From the NCBI GenBank assembly GCA_004794655.1, contig SMMW01000003.1, positions 3,224,001 through 3,288,000 of the forward strand: DNA of 64,000 bases, given 5' to 3'. Position numbers and translations under genes: made by a program. Under the pieces are notes generated by a model. That model saw nothing but the letters and a program-made list of their open reading frames with translations, was not told where the DNA came from and ran no database searches. Shown piece by piece: positions 12,301 through 25,700 of the stretch. The first letter of the stretch is position 1; every line of letters starts with the position of its first letter. This stretch comes from Marisa cornuarietis. Taxonomy: Eukaryota > Mollusca > Gastropoda > Architaenioglossa > Ampullariidae.

Positions 12301-15300
12301 CCACAATCTTGGTAGACTTTAAAGCATGACATTCTTTTCTTGCAACATATTATGTCTAAGTAATGTTCTTAAATCTGGTTTGATGGTGGGAATAATTGTA
12401 AGAAATGAAACAATATTTATATATTTTATTTTGCACAGATATTTTAAGATGGCATTTAGTGTAAAACTTTGGCTTCCTTTTTTCTTGTGTAGAGCACACG
12501 CCATCTCTTTGTGCCAGCTGAGAAGAAGATCGCGAAGATCCGTATAGAAACTCGTCAGGCGGAAGGTCTCAGCAACAAACGCATCATTGTAGCCATTGAC
12601 AGCTGGCCTCGTACTTCCAGATATCCACTGGTTAGTTTCTTATAATTCTTTCTGCAGAGCGTTTCAGCCTTATTGTGAAAAAAAGAAGAGCTTTATTATA
12701 AAATGACAAAATTCCTCATAGCTGTCACTTGTGGCATTATAAATTCTTTTTCCTAACACTGGATGTTGCTCCAAAGTTTCCATTCAGTAATTCTGGCTGT
12801 AACAGTAACAACAATTATTAAAAGATTTGCCTTATGCTGCTCTTTCTTTAGTGCAATTTTCCTGAGAAAGTGAAGTCAGTAAACAGTAACAAGTTTCATG
12901 AAATGTTCTAATTTTCCTCCTATGCAATGATAGTTAACACCTGTGCTATGATATATTTAGGACTTGTTATTCTCCCCCACTCGATGGATTTCAGCAAAAA
13001 ATAGGAGTGAAAAGGGATGTCATGAGCAGGTTCTATATACATTCGGAAGTTTGACCGACCATGCAAGGGTGTTCGCACCCTCCACTTCCTCCCAACTTCC
13101 CCTCAACTTCCATTCAAATGATTGGTTGGTTGGTTGGTTAAGTAGGAAAATGCTTCCACCTTAAGGTGATTTAGCACTACTGGGGAAAGGGAGGGTGTTT
13201 TTTCCACATGTTCACCATAGTTAAAGAAGAGTGGACTAAATCAAAAATTAATGGGCTGGAAAATTAACCTTTAGATGTCATATTAAAACTGCTGGTGGAG
13301 ACTGGTAGTATGGAAGGAAGATGTCATTTTAGTAATAAGATGAAAAATCTGAATATCTGGTTAATTTAATCTTAATCTTTAATTTCTTTGAGAAATCAGT
13401 TGTGGATGCCCGATCCTTGCTGGTCGGAATTCCACCTTTGTTAAGCTGAACCTGTATGAGCCCTACATAGGTATCTATCTGTCTGTCTATCAACTGCACT
13501 GAAATGAAATATATAAGCACTGTTTTTGTCAGGGTCACTTTGTCCGTGAACTTGGTATGGTTGGGAATAAAGAGACTGAGAATGAAGTCCTGCTATTGGA
13601 GCATGACATTCCTCACAGCAGCTTCTCCCAGGCTGTTCTCAGTTGCCTCCCTCAGGTGCCCTGGGGCATTAATGACGAGGTGAGCACAATACTCTCTTTC
13701 TGGTCTCATTCATCATGGATTGGTGCGGCTTTAATGATACAGTATTCCAATGTGTCCGCTTTAAGCAAAGATATTAATGCATTAATTATACCTTGTAAAG
13801 AATGGAGGATGTTGCTAGTTTCCTACTTAAATATGTGCATTTTCTGTGCACGTTCATTGGGTTAATTCACCATTTTTCACTTAAAATTCTGTTCAAGAGA
13901 TAACTTTGCTTTATTGATTGATTGCTTGTTTACTATGTCTCCTTTGTCATACTGCAAAGTAAAATGGGTCATATTCAACATGCAGGATATAAAAAGAAGG
14001 ACAGACCTTCGCCACCTTGATATCTGCAGCGTGGACCCTCCTGGTTGCACAGATATTGATGATGCCCTGCACTGTCGGCGACTGGAAAATGGCAACTTTG
14101 AGGTAAAACTGGTTTTTCAAAGCAGCCATTTGAATGTGAGTTTGCTTATACATTTTGCACAATTTCAACAATTGTTTGGATACCAGCAGAAAACCATTAA
14201 TTAAGGAACTGACGGACAGCTATTGCAATGGAATAAAAGGCTCTTATCATTGATAATGAGTTGCTTTTCACACAGTCTGGTTGCCTTTCTCATTCTATTT
14301 TCACAGTCTTTATAATATTTTGCACTGTGCAGCATTAAAATAGGAATTAGTTTCCTTGAATAAGTTTTCCCAAAGAATGTTTTAGACCTGATCATTTCCA
14401 ACGTAATGCAATTATTTTTTTATTCATAATAAGTGAATGAATAAGTAATAGATGGTCCTCAATTCTTTGCTACAGAAACGATTAAAGCAAATAACCAAAA
14501 AAAAGCTGTTTGATTTGTCTCCATGCGGAATAACTGAGGGTTCTCAGAGTGAAGCATATCATTCTAGCAAGCAGCATGGTCTTTATCAGGTGGGCGTGCA
14601 CATAGCAGACGTGAGCCACTTCATCCGGCCTAATACAGCCTTGGACAGAGAGGCAGCTAGCAGAGGAACAACAGTATACCTGTGTGATCAGGTAGCCACT
14701 TTGAGCTTTATGTGCCATGTGTCAAAAAAAGTGGTCTCCCTTTTAACAGTGTTAATCTTTAATGGACCTGTTTCCATGGATTCCAACTTGACCTTGGTTT
14801 ATTGCAGTGAGGGCAATGCTTAGTAGAAGCTATATTTGCCACAGTGGGTAATAATGTGAAATGGTGGATTCACACTGCTGCTAGTGAAGTGGATTTTCTA
14901 AACTTTCCTCAAATGTACTGCTACTGGGTGTCTCTGCTGGTAAATCTAGTTCTTCAGCACATTTAGCCAGTGTTTCATGTCTGTAATGGTTTATGGTGAT
15001 TTCCCACTTCAGTAGATACTCGATTTAACTTGCAGCATGAAGATTTTTGTAAACTTTTACTACTCAATTTGATACCTCCACAGTATAGTGCATGATGCAA
15101 TTCCCATGCCAGAGAACACAACTCCAAAACTGCCAAGACACATGGTTATGAAGCTGGTGGCAGAGAGAAAATTTGCTTGCACTTAAGAGAAGAATGGCAC
15201 ACCTGATTGATCGAAACATCAATGTTTCACTCATTTTGGTTGCTGTGGTTGCATGTTGAGATGTGGTAATGGATGTTTAGATTAGAATTAATCCTTTCTG

Positions 15301-16786
15301 GTGATGTTGCCTTACTGGGATGTAATAAATCATGTTTTTAAAATTTAGTTCTTGCTTATTTCAGAGAATAGACATGGTGCCAGAGTTGTTGAGTTCTAAC
15401 TTGTGCTCTCTTCGCAGCAATGTTGACAGGTAAACTTTGTTTTTGAAGAGTGGTTGTTGTCTTTGTGGGTAATATCTTTCAATGTTGTTTGTTTATTTAT
15501 TCCATAACTTCATGTGCTATGCACCTGACCATCCTCATTTTAGCTTGAAGTAACAGAATTCATTCTTTAATTTTTTAAAGAACTTATTGTCTAGCACCAG
15601 ACAATAGGCTCAGAAAAAATGTATTTGCATTAAAGTAATAAGTTGTTAGCTTTACCCATTGCTTTCTCTACAAAGTGATCAAGCAAGTTGTGAATATCAA
15701 GATAAAATATCTCTTGTCAGAAAATCTGTTCTCACTAAGACAACATATTTCATTACAGCTGACAGCTGTTTTCGCTAAGACAACACATAACAGCCGACAG
15801 CTATTTTCTAGTTTCTTATTTTGTTTTCATTATTTGTTTGTTAGTTTGATGAAAAAGAAGCGAAACTTTAAAAAATAGCCACTGTTTACTATCATGTACC
15901 CTTACCTGGTCTTGGATTACAAATCATTGTACAATAGAACTTCATCACATATCACTTCCATAATGTAAGGATTGGTTATTTAAAATATTAAATTACTTCT
16001 TGTTGCTGTTATTTCAATAAGAGGATTTATTGGTTGTTCCTGCATCTTCTTCATGTGCAGATTTGCCTTTTCTGTTATATGGGAAATAAGTGAAAATGCT
16101 GAGATACTGAATACAAAGTATATGAAAAGCATCATATTTTCACGGGTAAGTGCTTTCAGTGATGAACTTGATGGAACAAGGGGTACATGTTGAAGAGAAA
16201 GATAATTTCTGTATCAAAATAGTCTAGTCGCTAAATTTTGTGTTGCTTCCTTATACCTAATCTTGACATTAGTTCCCATGAATGTAATTACAGGTATTGC
16301 TCGACTTACGACCATATTGGTTCTGACAGACCAGTAGTAACTCGATTTGGTCATCAGTTGAGTAGGCTATATGTACAGTACTGTGAAATGATGTTATAAA
16401 AATCTTCAAGTCATATTTTATCATAATTTTCTTTGTTCATTTTATGCTGTTTGTATCTTTGTATCATCTCTACACCATTTTGTTTCTTATTTTTGCATTC
16501 CTCACGTTTAAGTAAAACACTGCATTACCAGTACAACTGGTTTAATATGTGTAAACATACAAAATTACAAAATACGGGTGTAAAAAATACCATAGGAAAC
16601 ATTTTCCCAATTGCAAAACATATCAAAACCAGCTGGGCAACGTTTGCGCTGCCAGTCCCGGAGTAGTCGTGGTTAGCGATTGTGGTAGTAAGTCACATAG
16701 GTCGTAAGTTGATCAATACCTTTACTGGTTTTTTAATCTGCTTATTTTAAATTACAGACACACCTGTTGTTTCTAAATTATGATTA

Positions 16787-16817
<31 letters not shown>

Positions 16818-19800
16818 GCCCATTATGCCTGTCGGCACGTAGGGCAGCAACAAAGGTTCTCCACTCTTGTCTGTCCTGAGCCAGCCTCCCCACAGTGCCC
16901 CAGCTGTGATTTAGGGTCTTCAGTTCTGCAAAATTACGATTAACATGCGTTCTTAATTGTAACTGCATCTACTCCAATCATTACAGGCTTCATTGACTTA
17001 TGCTGAGGCACAAATGATGATTGACGATACTAGCCGACAGGATGCTGTGACTGTCAGCTTACGACACTTAAACAGACTTGCCAAGATTCTGAAAAAGCAG
17101 CGCATTCAGAATGGGTATGTGTACTTTTTAAAAAAAAAATATATTTTTAAAGATAAATATGTTGTTTTAGTTATTCTGTATGATGAATGTTGGAGATTCA
17201 ATAGCCTAATTTATATACCTGGAACAGCAATAAGTCTGACAGGTTGATAACAGTTTTTAAAGAGTTGAATACATCCTCTAGGTCTGCCTGAGCAGTAGTG
17301 ATGACGTGTAAGTGCTTTATTATTAAGACTTCAGCTTGTGAGACTGCTGGACCAGATGTGAATTGGCATATCCATGATTTGGCCTATTTATGTAAATGGC
17401 AGTGTTTGTAAGAGGGTTGTTTGTTCCTGTTTTGAGAAGTGATATCTTGTATTCAGCTCAGCCCATCCCAGCCCAGCTCTTTGAAAAATATTTCACTCCA
17501 GTCAACTTTTAAATGAAATCAATCAAATGTAGTGTTACCACTGTGATCATTGCTTGACCATGATGCTATAAAACTATTCTAACCAGTCAATACTTTCTTG
17601 ATCTGTAGTGCTCTCAGCCTCGCATCTACAGAAGTTCGCTTCTATGTAGACAGTGAAACGCATGACCCCATCGATGTGCAGGTGAAGGAACTTAGGTGAG
17701 CAAACAGCTTCTTAATTTGTCGTGCACAAAACTGATGAGTTGCTAGTGGTTGAATAACTCTTTATATTCCTCTTTTTCGAAAAGTAAAAATTCCACTTGA
17801 ATTATAGGGCTTGTAAATAAAAATACCATTTTTATTTGCTTCAAATGCAGGGAAACAAATTCTATGGTGGAGGAGTTTATGTTGCTTGCAAACATCTCAG
17901 TGGCTGAGAAGATCAAGTCTGAGTTTCCTAACTCTTCATGTTTACGCCGCCATCCTGCACCTCCTCCTTCTAATTTTGAACCCATTATCAAGGCAGCAGC
18001 TTCTAAGGTAGGACAATCAATAAAGGTCCACGAACGAGAGGTGTTACTGCTGGCAGTTTTCATGCCACTTAATTTATGTTTAAAAAAATTTTTTTGTAGC
18101 TAATTTGTCAGGTTTACCATCACTCAAATCCTCCTTAATATTTAAATTGAAATAGCATCTGTATTTATTTGCATCAAAATGTTTACTTGTACCTTGCTCT
18201 GGAAACTTTTCTGTGGTATATTTGTTTATTTCTCATTTCTCTAAAAATGTTAAAGCTATGGCATGCAAACATCATCAGTATATGTATATGTATACTTTCA
18301 ACAAATGACAAGGTCTCGTCTTCAAGGAAAGTTCAAGCAGCAAGCTGGTCTTTATATACGTGGACTCTACAGATTTTATTTCTTCTGTTTTGAAGTGCCA
18401 GATTTGTATCCTGTGCTGTCCATTTTTATTTTTGTTTGATGACCAGTATGAACAATGGTCAGTCCCAGGGAGCAAGTGCTAGCAGTGTTGAAGGTTACCT
18501 TTGTATCTCATATTCATCCAATGCCAGTGCTTGGTTTAATTAAATCAACAGCAGGATTATTTCTACTAAATGTATGTCTGCAGAATTTGAAGCTGGATGC
18601 CTCCTCAGGCAAAGCCTTGTCAGATAGTCTTGATAAGGCGATCTTTCCAGAAAACCCATTCTTCAACACCATGTTACGCATCATGACCACCCGCTGCATG
18701 ATGCAAGCTGTGTACTTCTGCAGTGGCATGCTGCCAGAAGAGGAATACCAGCATTATGGCTTGGCCACGCCCATTTACACACATTTCACATCGCCTATCA
18801 GAAGGTGAGCATGGACATGCTAGCCAGTATGTTCAGAGTAACATTATCATGGCAATAGTGTTCTTCTTTGGCAGACTTTATCTGTGAAGGCTGTTTTTAA
18901 ATTAAAAAAAATTAGAATGTATAGAACAGAATCCCAGCATTTGGCCAGGCTTTTCACACTTCACATTGTCAGGCCAGTCCTCTCTCACCGAAAACATGCA
19001 TGCACACACAAAGTACATACCTTAAAAGTGGACAACACAAGACTACAGGAATGGAGTTATTGCAAGATGTGTCTCTAAAACAAGAAAGCCTTTAATGCTC
19101 TTTTGAAATTTGAAACAGGCTGAACGGTTTGAACTGAAAATGGAACAGAGTTTCTTAGTTTGGGTCCATCACATCAAAGAAGGATTGGAGAATAATCAGT
19201 GATTCGTACTAAATATTGAGGCAGGGGAGAAGGGACAGGTGAAACTATGACACATGAAAGCCAGTTTGTAATCAACTTGAGTAGATGCTGGATTTGCAGC
19301 AGACAGTCTTTGCCTGCAGTGTTTGCGCGTCGAGGTTTTGTGGCTTTAAGCAAAGTTAATTTTATGGCTGACCAAAACCAACACAACTTAACTAAGGATG
19401 TCATTATATGACCTTTCATCCTTACATTTGTAAAATATTCCTTCTTTTTTCTGCATTGATCAGTGATCTTTCACAGTTTTGTTTATATGATTATATGCCA
19501 AATAAGTATTTTTACTCCTTTGAGTTTGGGCTTAGTCTGCCAATATGTTATTTGAGAATGACCACTTACGTTGTAATTGTTTCACTGCACATTGTCAAGG
19601 TTGGCGATAGTGAGGCCAAAAGCCTTCTAGCTCAGATGGGCAAAAAAGATGGATAATAAATGAAGGCATGTTACAGTCATATCAGTTTGTTTCTTATACA
19701 AAGTATAGCATTATTATAATTAAATTTGAAAGGCTTCCACACACCTATACCAGATGAGACAGCTGACAAGAAAAGATATTTGTGTGAAAGAGCAAAGGCC

Positions 19801-21459
19801 TTCAGTGACTAAAGCCTGATCTTTTGTGATTTATCTAGATACTCAGACATCATTGTCCACAGACTGCTAGCTGTTTGCATTGGAACTGATGCTTCTTACC
19901 CTGAGCTGCTTGACAAACACAGAACACAGGTAATTCACATTTCGTGCATAGTTGTCAGTATTATTTGTTACAATCATTGCATGGACTATGTCAGTCAAGA
20001 CAGTTGCAATGCTTCATAAGTAATCACCTTGTTCTTCACATTAATTATGGCTTTGTGCAGGTGTTGTGCAATAATCTCAACTATCGCCACAAGATGGCAC
20101 AGTATGCAGGGCGAGCTTCAGTCAACCTTCACACACAGGTATGTTGCCGAGTACACCTTTGCTTGCAAAATGTTGTCCTAGTGCTTGATACTATATGCCT
20201 TGCGGTCCTTGCATATGACCACTGTGTCTTGTTCTGGTTTTTAGTTTTTTTTTTTTTTAACCTTTCTATAAGTTTCTGAAATGACGTAGCTTTAAATTAT
20301 AGCTTTTCTTTAACACTGTGACTTTATTAACGATAAGCTGTTCCCAAGCAGAGTGTGAAGAAAAAAAAAAATCCTTTCTTTGTTTCCTTTCAGTTTGAGA
20401 AGGGATCACAACACTGCTACTGTTTGTTCACTGGTTTAATTGTGTGACGTACTTTTCTTCCAACAGCTGTTCTTTAAAACCCGTGTCCAGGATGAAAATG
20501 GCTATGTGCTTTTTGTGAGAAAAAATGCACTGCAAGTTTTGATTCCAAAGTATGGTCTGGAAGGCACTCTTTTTCTGAATACACCTGATAAAGGAGCTGG
20601 TAGTATTTTTAAATATAACGAAGAGGTAAGTTTGGCAGTGTTCATGGTTCTGATATTTTGTATTATAGTTATTATATTTTCTGTATGTTTTTGTCTTATA
20701 TGTGCATTGCTGTCAGCATGTGCTCACTATATTGAGTTGCAAAATGTGCAGCATCTGGCAAAACAATTTTACAGGAATTTTTTTCCCCCTTTTTTATTTT
20801 CAATAACAGTTCAGCCACATCTATCTGCACTTGCATAAAAATACAAATTAATGTTATTTTTAAAAAAAACCAGTCCATTGAAACCCATTTGTGATGATTG
20901 TACAGGAAAATACACAGAGTGCAGGAGAAGTGGTGTTCAACGTGTTTGATCCCCTTATAGTTCAGCTGTCTATTGACCGGTCCAACGTACAGCACATGAA
21001 GCTCTCTGTACGACTTGTCTACCCACACGTAAGTTGCAGAAGGTTTTTTTTAAAGCTATCAGGTATCATCACATTGCAGTTTTTTTTTTTTAAATGAGGT
21101 CTTCTTAAAATCAGAGATAACTTTGGCATAAAGGGCAGTGTCTGGGCACCATTTAAGTATTGAAAACAAAATGAGGCAAAGACTAAGTTCATATTCTGTT
21201 CTTGGAATAAAATACCATTGTTTTTAGTATATACTTAATTTAGGCAAATCAATGCATTTGAGCTGTAACTATGAAGACGTTCACATCTGCATACTGTATA
21301 GGAAGAGTTTCATCTACATTCTGAATCTCATGCAGCATGCTGATGTGATGGTTTTTTTTTAAAATAAACTGTTAGATACCAGGATTCAGCGTTCCACCAG
21401 CAACAGAAGGCCAAACAACAGAGAGGACAGAACCACCTTCCAAGAAGAGAAAGGTGTGA
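6379..21459 (+). CDS. DIS3: Exosome complex exonuclease DIS3 (RRP44), 23 exons
   Basis: Exons: 6379-6603, 7225-7287, 7710-7804, 8570-8745, 9110-9183, 9424-9579, 11575-11730, 12134-12256, 12493-12630, 13533-13679, 13986-14102, 14590-14691, 15365-15429, 16061-16145, 16987-17114, 17609-17695, 17851-18007, 18584-18804, 19839-19929, 20061-20138, 20467-20625, 20906-21028, 21376-21459. Total 2850 nt, 949 residues (human about 958), phases consistent. DIS3 is the catalytic 3'-5' exonuclease and endonuclease of the RNA exosome. Visible: N-terminal cysteine cluster (residues about 31-59), PIN endonuclease core [12 protein letters not shown] (Asp about 68), cold-shock segment [19 protein letters not shown] catalytic [14 protein letters not shown] (residues 468-481), [14 protein letters not shown]1-type domain, and a basic end PSKKRKV resembling a nuclear localisation signal. 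The start is fixed by near identity of the first 25 residues to animal DIS3. Introns 6 and 14 carry repeats. Confidence 0.97.
9341..9366. repeat. (GT)n(AT)n microsatellite
   Basis: Ten bases of GT repeat followed by about 16 bases of AT repeat, in DIS3 intron 5, 58 bp before exon 6. Confidence 0.9.
9712..11140 (+). repeat. CR1/L2-like LINE remnant (family B), inside DIS3 intron 6
   Basis: In-order fragments of a non-LTR reverse transcriptase: LSAAFDTID (9723), [10 protein letters not shown] (9895), the catalytic YADDTQL (about 9992), a segment [17 protein letters not shown], then the C-terminal end [16 protein letters not shown] and [20 protein letters not shown], and finally a 3' terminus with GCGCTATAAAAATCTTCATT and a short (ATT)n tail. 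Stops and frameshifts are frequent, so it is inactive; the 5' end is missing. It is transcribed in the DIS3 direction. The fragment at 40335-41098 shares its C-terminal frame and 3' terminus and is the same family. Confidence 0.85.
16292..16721. mobile_element. MITE-like inverted-repeat element in DIS3 intron 14
   Basis: The left end AGGTATTGCTCGACTTACGACC (16292-16313, in two runs AGGTATTGCTC and GACTTACGACC) is matched in inverse by the right end at 16700-16721 with two mismatches. Both sides carry TTAC (16288-16291 and 16722-16725), a possible 4-bp target duplication. The interior has no transposase-like frame, so it would be non-autonomous. The superfamily is not identified. Confidence 0.6.
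16793..16922 (-). repeat. RTE-like LINE 3' end with (AAGT)n tail
   Basis: On the minus strand a frame reads [20 protein letters not shown], typical of the last residues of RTE-like ORF2. It is followed by an (AAGT)n tail (plus-strand ACTT repeats, about 16790-16817). It is a 5'-truncated insertion about 65 bp upstream of DIS3 exon 15. Confidence 0.75.
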
Positions 21460-21525
21460 GAATGAAACATGCCTGTCAGCTGAAAAATGTAAAGGATAAA
21501 CTGTCATGTATACATACATATATAT

Positions 21526-21531
21526 AATAAA
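21526..21531 (+). terminator. DIS3: Probable polyadenylation signal of DIS3
   Basis: AATAAA lies 67 bp after the DIS3 stop codon (21457-21459), with a T-rich stretch within the following 60 bp. It is the first such hexamer after the stop. Confidence 0.6.
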
Positions 21532-22147
21532 AATGTAAATGTAAAATGTAAAAGATTTTGCTGTTGAAAACAATTACTGTGGCAGTGTTTCTTTGCACTA
21601 GTGACATTTTACCTTAATTTATTTTTAGCAACCAATTATGCAAGTGTAATGGCAAGTGCATCAGTATTATGGCAATTAAAATCTAACACCTTACCCCTCC
21701 CCAAACAAAAAAAACGACCTGAAAAGGTTAGGGAATATCTTTTACCTTCTTTTAATTAAAAAGAAAGTTATTAATATTTGCATGCTTAGAGAGGTACTTT
21801 CCCTCTATTAGCATGTGTGCAGACATTCGCACCAAGATCTGAAAATGAATATACATACTCTTTGAACTCATATTTGACAGCATGCAGTCACATGTGAGAA
21901 GCTTGTCATAACATCTAAAAGGCAAGCTGATAGAGGTGATGATATGTACAACACTTTCATCAACCACAAAAAAATTAACTTTTTTCCCTTGACTTCATAA
22001 GTTTCTGACACTTGTTGAAATAGAATTGTGCATGCTGATTGAATGTAAATTTCATAACGTGTTTGTGAAGCAAGTCCCCTGAAAAGCTCAAAATAAATCA
22101 TAAAAAGGGTGCTGAAATCAGCTTAAAGGTCAAACACTCACCATACA

Positions 22148-22262
22148 GCAGGAAAGAATGGTTTGACCCAGAGGAGGGTATGTCAACTAATTAGCAACCA
22201 CTAAGGTAGCACCCACTGTGTGTGCTCATCTGCCTTGCCTGGGTCGAACCATTCTTTCCTGC
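22148..22262. mobile_element. Short hairpin (MITE-like) element with 23-bp arms
   Basis: The left arm 22148-22170 begins GCAGGAAAGAATGG. The right arm 22240-22262 is its inverted copy with one mismatch. The 69-bp loop is unique sequence with no frame. The near-perfect arms suggest a recent or conserved element, either a MITE or a snap-back repeat unit. No target duplication was recognised. Confidence 0.6.
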
Positions 22263-22718
22263 CCCAGGACAGAATTTCAACTGTTGGACAGGCAGCATAC
22301 AATGCTGAGATCTCTGGCACCACTTTTTACTTATAATTAAATTAGTCATGTCAAGATAAGATTTTTAAAATTATGCTTCCTATTTTTGTCACAGATTGAG
22401 TGAGAGTTGCCTTATAGGTACATATCTGCATATTTTTTTTAAATATGCAACAAAGCATAATGGAGTTTTTAAAAATCCATCAACTACTTTCACTGTTTCT
22501 CAAGATGATGTACATATTAAAATTAAAAAAAAAGCAAAAGTCTAATGCTAGAACAGCACCAAAGATAATTTCACACCAGCACACAAAATATATCACTGCA
22601 TACTAAAAGCACTTGCTCACAAAAAACTTGAGATGTTATCACATAGAGTTAAATGAAAGACTTGCTCAGTCACATCAACCTTTGGAAGACTATGAATTCA
22701 CAGGCACGTCACCTGAAA

Positions 22719-25700
22719 TCATCCATAACAAAGCCTGCTGTTTGAGTGGTCTCTGAGATAAAGATAGTCGATCAACTGGCTGGGAAGTTGAAGTTGGGAA
22801 AGTTTCTTGTAACTGCAGGTTTTACCTATTGCTTTTCGCACCACCAGTCGGCATGTCTGCTTCAGGGTTAGTACTTTAGGCTGGGTGTCCAGCAACCACT
22901 CTGCCAGCCACCCAGACTCAAGTGCTTGAATAGAGTTTTTGGCAGCAAAGTGTCTGAGATCCAGCCTCAGCAAACTTTTGTCTTTCCGAAGATCATATCC
23001 TGCTTGGTGCAAAACACTCAAACTCTGCACAATGCCATCAATGTTTTCTCGCAACACCATTAGCAAGTTGATCAAGACAGTATTGCCTTCATCATCTTCT
23101 TCTTGTGTCAGTCCTCCTCTTCTGATAAGTTCATCAACAAAATATGGATTGTAACAATGTACCTCTGAGGCCATGTGCAATGGGGTCTTTCCCATCTGCT
23201 CTGTCTTGAGCAAGTCAGCACCATGGTCCAGAAGGAAGTCAAAGACAACATAGGACTGCTGGTGACAGATGCAGTGATGGAGATAAGTATTTCCTGTTGT
23301 AAACCGCATACTACCACCTTCCTCCTCGTCTTCAATGGTGATGCCAACCTGCTTGTTGATCTCAGCACCTGCAGAAAATACTTATAAGCATAAAGAATAG
23401 AAGGAGCAACAGACAAGGATATTTCAAGATCAATTCTTCAACCATAAGCCCATGGAATATCAAGTATCCAAGGTGAAATTCTTGCATGAGTGGTACCGTG
23501 CGATTTTGTGAGAGTGGCTTATAGTGCTTGCACAAATGTTGGTCATTTCCAATGTAAATCAATCATTCTTAACACATTATCAAATTTCAATCAGTCCCAG
23601 CATAATTCAACTATTCTCTCAACATAAATCAATGATTTAACTCTGTAGGCATTATTTGGCATCAAGGCATTACATTTTAAGCTTGGTCATGTAGTGGAAC
23701 CAATATAAGCTTTAGCTGCATTAATGGAAATACCAGTAATATTAAATTCAAGATGGCACTCCCTGGAATTGCTTATATGAAATAATCTGCCATCATTCCA
23801 AAGCACCTGCTGGAAAATCCCTAAAGAAATAGCCACAACTACTTTTTAAAAAAGTAAGATGCTACTGATGCCCATACCTGCTAGTAACAGCATCTCGGCT
23901 AGCTCTGGGTCAAAAGGCCAGCCTTCTTCTGGGATGTGACGAAGCACAAGCTGCAAGGGTGTTAAAAACCAGCAATCTGCCCCATTGTAAGTTATCTTAC
24001 CCTGGCGATTTGGATCTGCACCTGATTGTAAAATAACCTGTCCATGCATCAATGTTCGTCTCAAAAGCACCATGTGTATGGTAGAAAACATGTCTATCTC
24101 TTACTACTGTCTAGTTAATCAAATTTCATAAGCTCCTTTCTGAAATATACTAACAATAATATCAAAAACCATTGTTAAGTATGTTCTTGTCAATTGCATA
24201 TGATTTTAATTACTTTGTTATAAAATGCAATTCACTTGTATACAGATATGCAGATAAAACCCTTGTAAAGGCCTTCAATATTCTCATCTTGGTCCGTAGA
24301 GCCGTTTTATATGTAAGGTTGTTTCAAAGTGATCAGTATCATATCTTTATAATTGTTAAAAATGCACTAAAAATCATAAACTCGTTTATCAATGGATCCC
24401 TGTTGTCTCCCTCTGACTTGATGAGACTCTCTAAATAAAACTAGAAGCGTGACACTGAAAAAAACTCATTTCTTGTCATGTCTATTTCTGCCTGCTCTAT
24501 TACACAACATTGATCTTGATGTTTTGTAATACAGTGTGTTTTGCTGAGGTTGAATGAAACCAAAACCCATTTCATGCTAAAATTGTTCTAGCACCACTTG
24601 GTGCATTTTGTGGACTACATATTTAGTATGACTTTAGTATAGCACCAAATTTGCTGTACACAATAGAAATAGGATGATGTCGTGCAAGCTATCTCATCAG
24701 TCACCTGATATTTGGAGGGATTACTTTTTCGGGGTTAGAGATTAGTGTTAGAGATTAGAGTTAGGGACTGGTTAGCGTATGGGTATCGACTGAGCAAAGC
24801 AGACAATGTAACATCCCATAACTCTATAACTTCCCCCTGCACCATCATTCCTGTCATAGCACCATTGACTGTGACACTGTACCAAAGTTAATTCTGCCTG
24901 CCATTCTCTTGAACATAGCTGCTTGGTAAAATGATCTTTAGAATCAATGACTTACCATTTTCAAGAAGACAATGCACCATTTCCTTGTTTTTCCACTGGA
25001 TAGCTATGCACAATGCAGGCAAATAAAAACGCCATGGAGGGTCATTGAATGTCAGAAGCTTGTTGATGGTATAGCCTTTAAGCTTCTCTGCTGTCTCCTT
25101 CACCTGAAAAATGCAAGAACTACCATTGTGCCAGGTAACCCAGCTGGTGTTCAGATGGTTCAACGATTAAGTAACACTTAGAGGAAAATGGCTTTTTTAA
25201 AAACCCTTATTTTTACTAATTGTTTATATAAAACAACAACACATTTTCTCAGATTTAGTTGTCTCCTTAGTTCCACAAGTGTTCTTAATATTTCTGAGTA
25301 CTCAATTCACTACCGAGTATTTCTGTATGAACACATTATGCCCAGATATGTACCATAAGCAAAACCACTTTAACAGTTTATGTGTGGCTGAAAATGTTCT
25401 GGTCTCAAGTAGAAGACACAGAAAAACTATGTAATCGCTTAAGTCTCAAAATCTTAAGACAAGTTGCTACACAAGTTCAAATTGAGAATTTTAAAATATA
25501 ATATTTCATGTCACAACATATGTTTACTTAACAGGTGTACTGAAGTGTTTATGGACTTCATCATTGTTAACATTGCTTTCACGCCCTTTTAGCGTAATCT
25601 TGTCCAATAAAAATTCATTGGGTACAAATTTCTCGACGCTATGTCCAGGTGTTTAACATGACAGGTAATATCGAAACCACGTTTCGAAAAAGACTGAAGA

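Larger units (their letters stand above)
21460..22718. other. Convergent intergenic region between DIS3 and the ASB gene
   Basis: Holds the 3' flanks of both genes and no coding frame I can support. A probable DIS3 polyadenylation signal AATAAA is at 21526-21531, 67 bp past the stop. A 115-bp hairpin element is at 22148-22262, listed separately. The remainder is AT-rich with several poly-A and poly-T runs and no clear signal for the minus-strand gene. Confidence 0.6.

Noticed and set aside
24022..24090. Upstream acceptor ATGGACAG for ASB exon 3
   Set aside because: It breaks the frame from exon 2. The acceptor at 24021/24022 restores the ankyrin repeat LLENGADPN in phase.
24730..24775. Telomere-like TTAGGG at 24.7 kb
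   Set aside because: Only one TTAGGG occurs inside a degenerate GTTAGAGATTAG repeat; not an interstitial telomere array.
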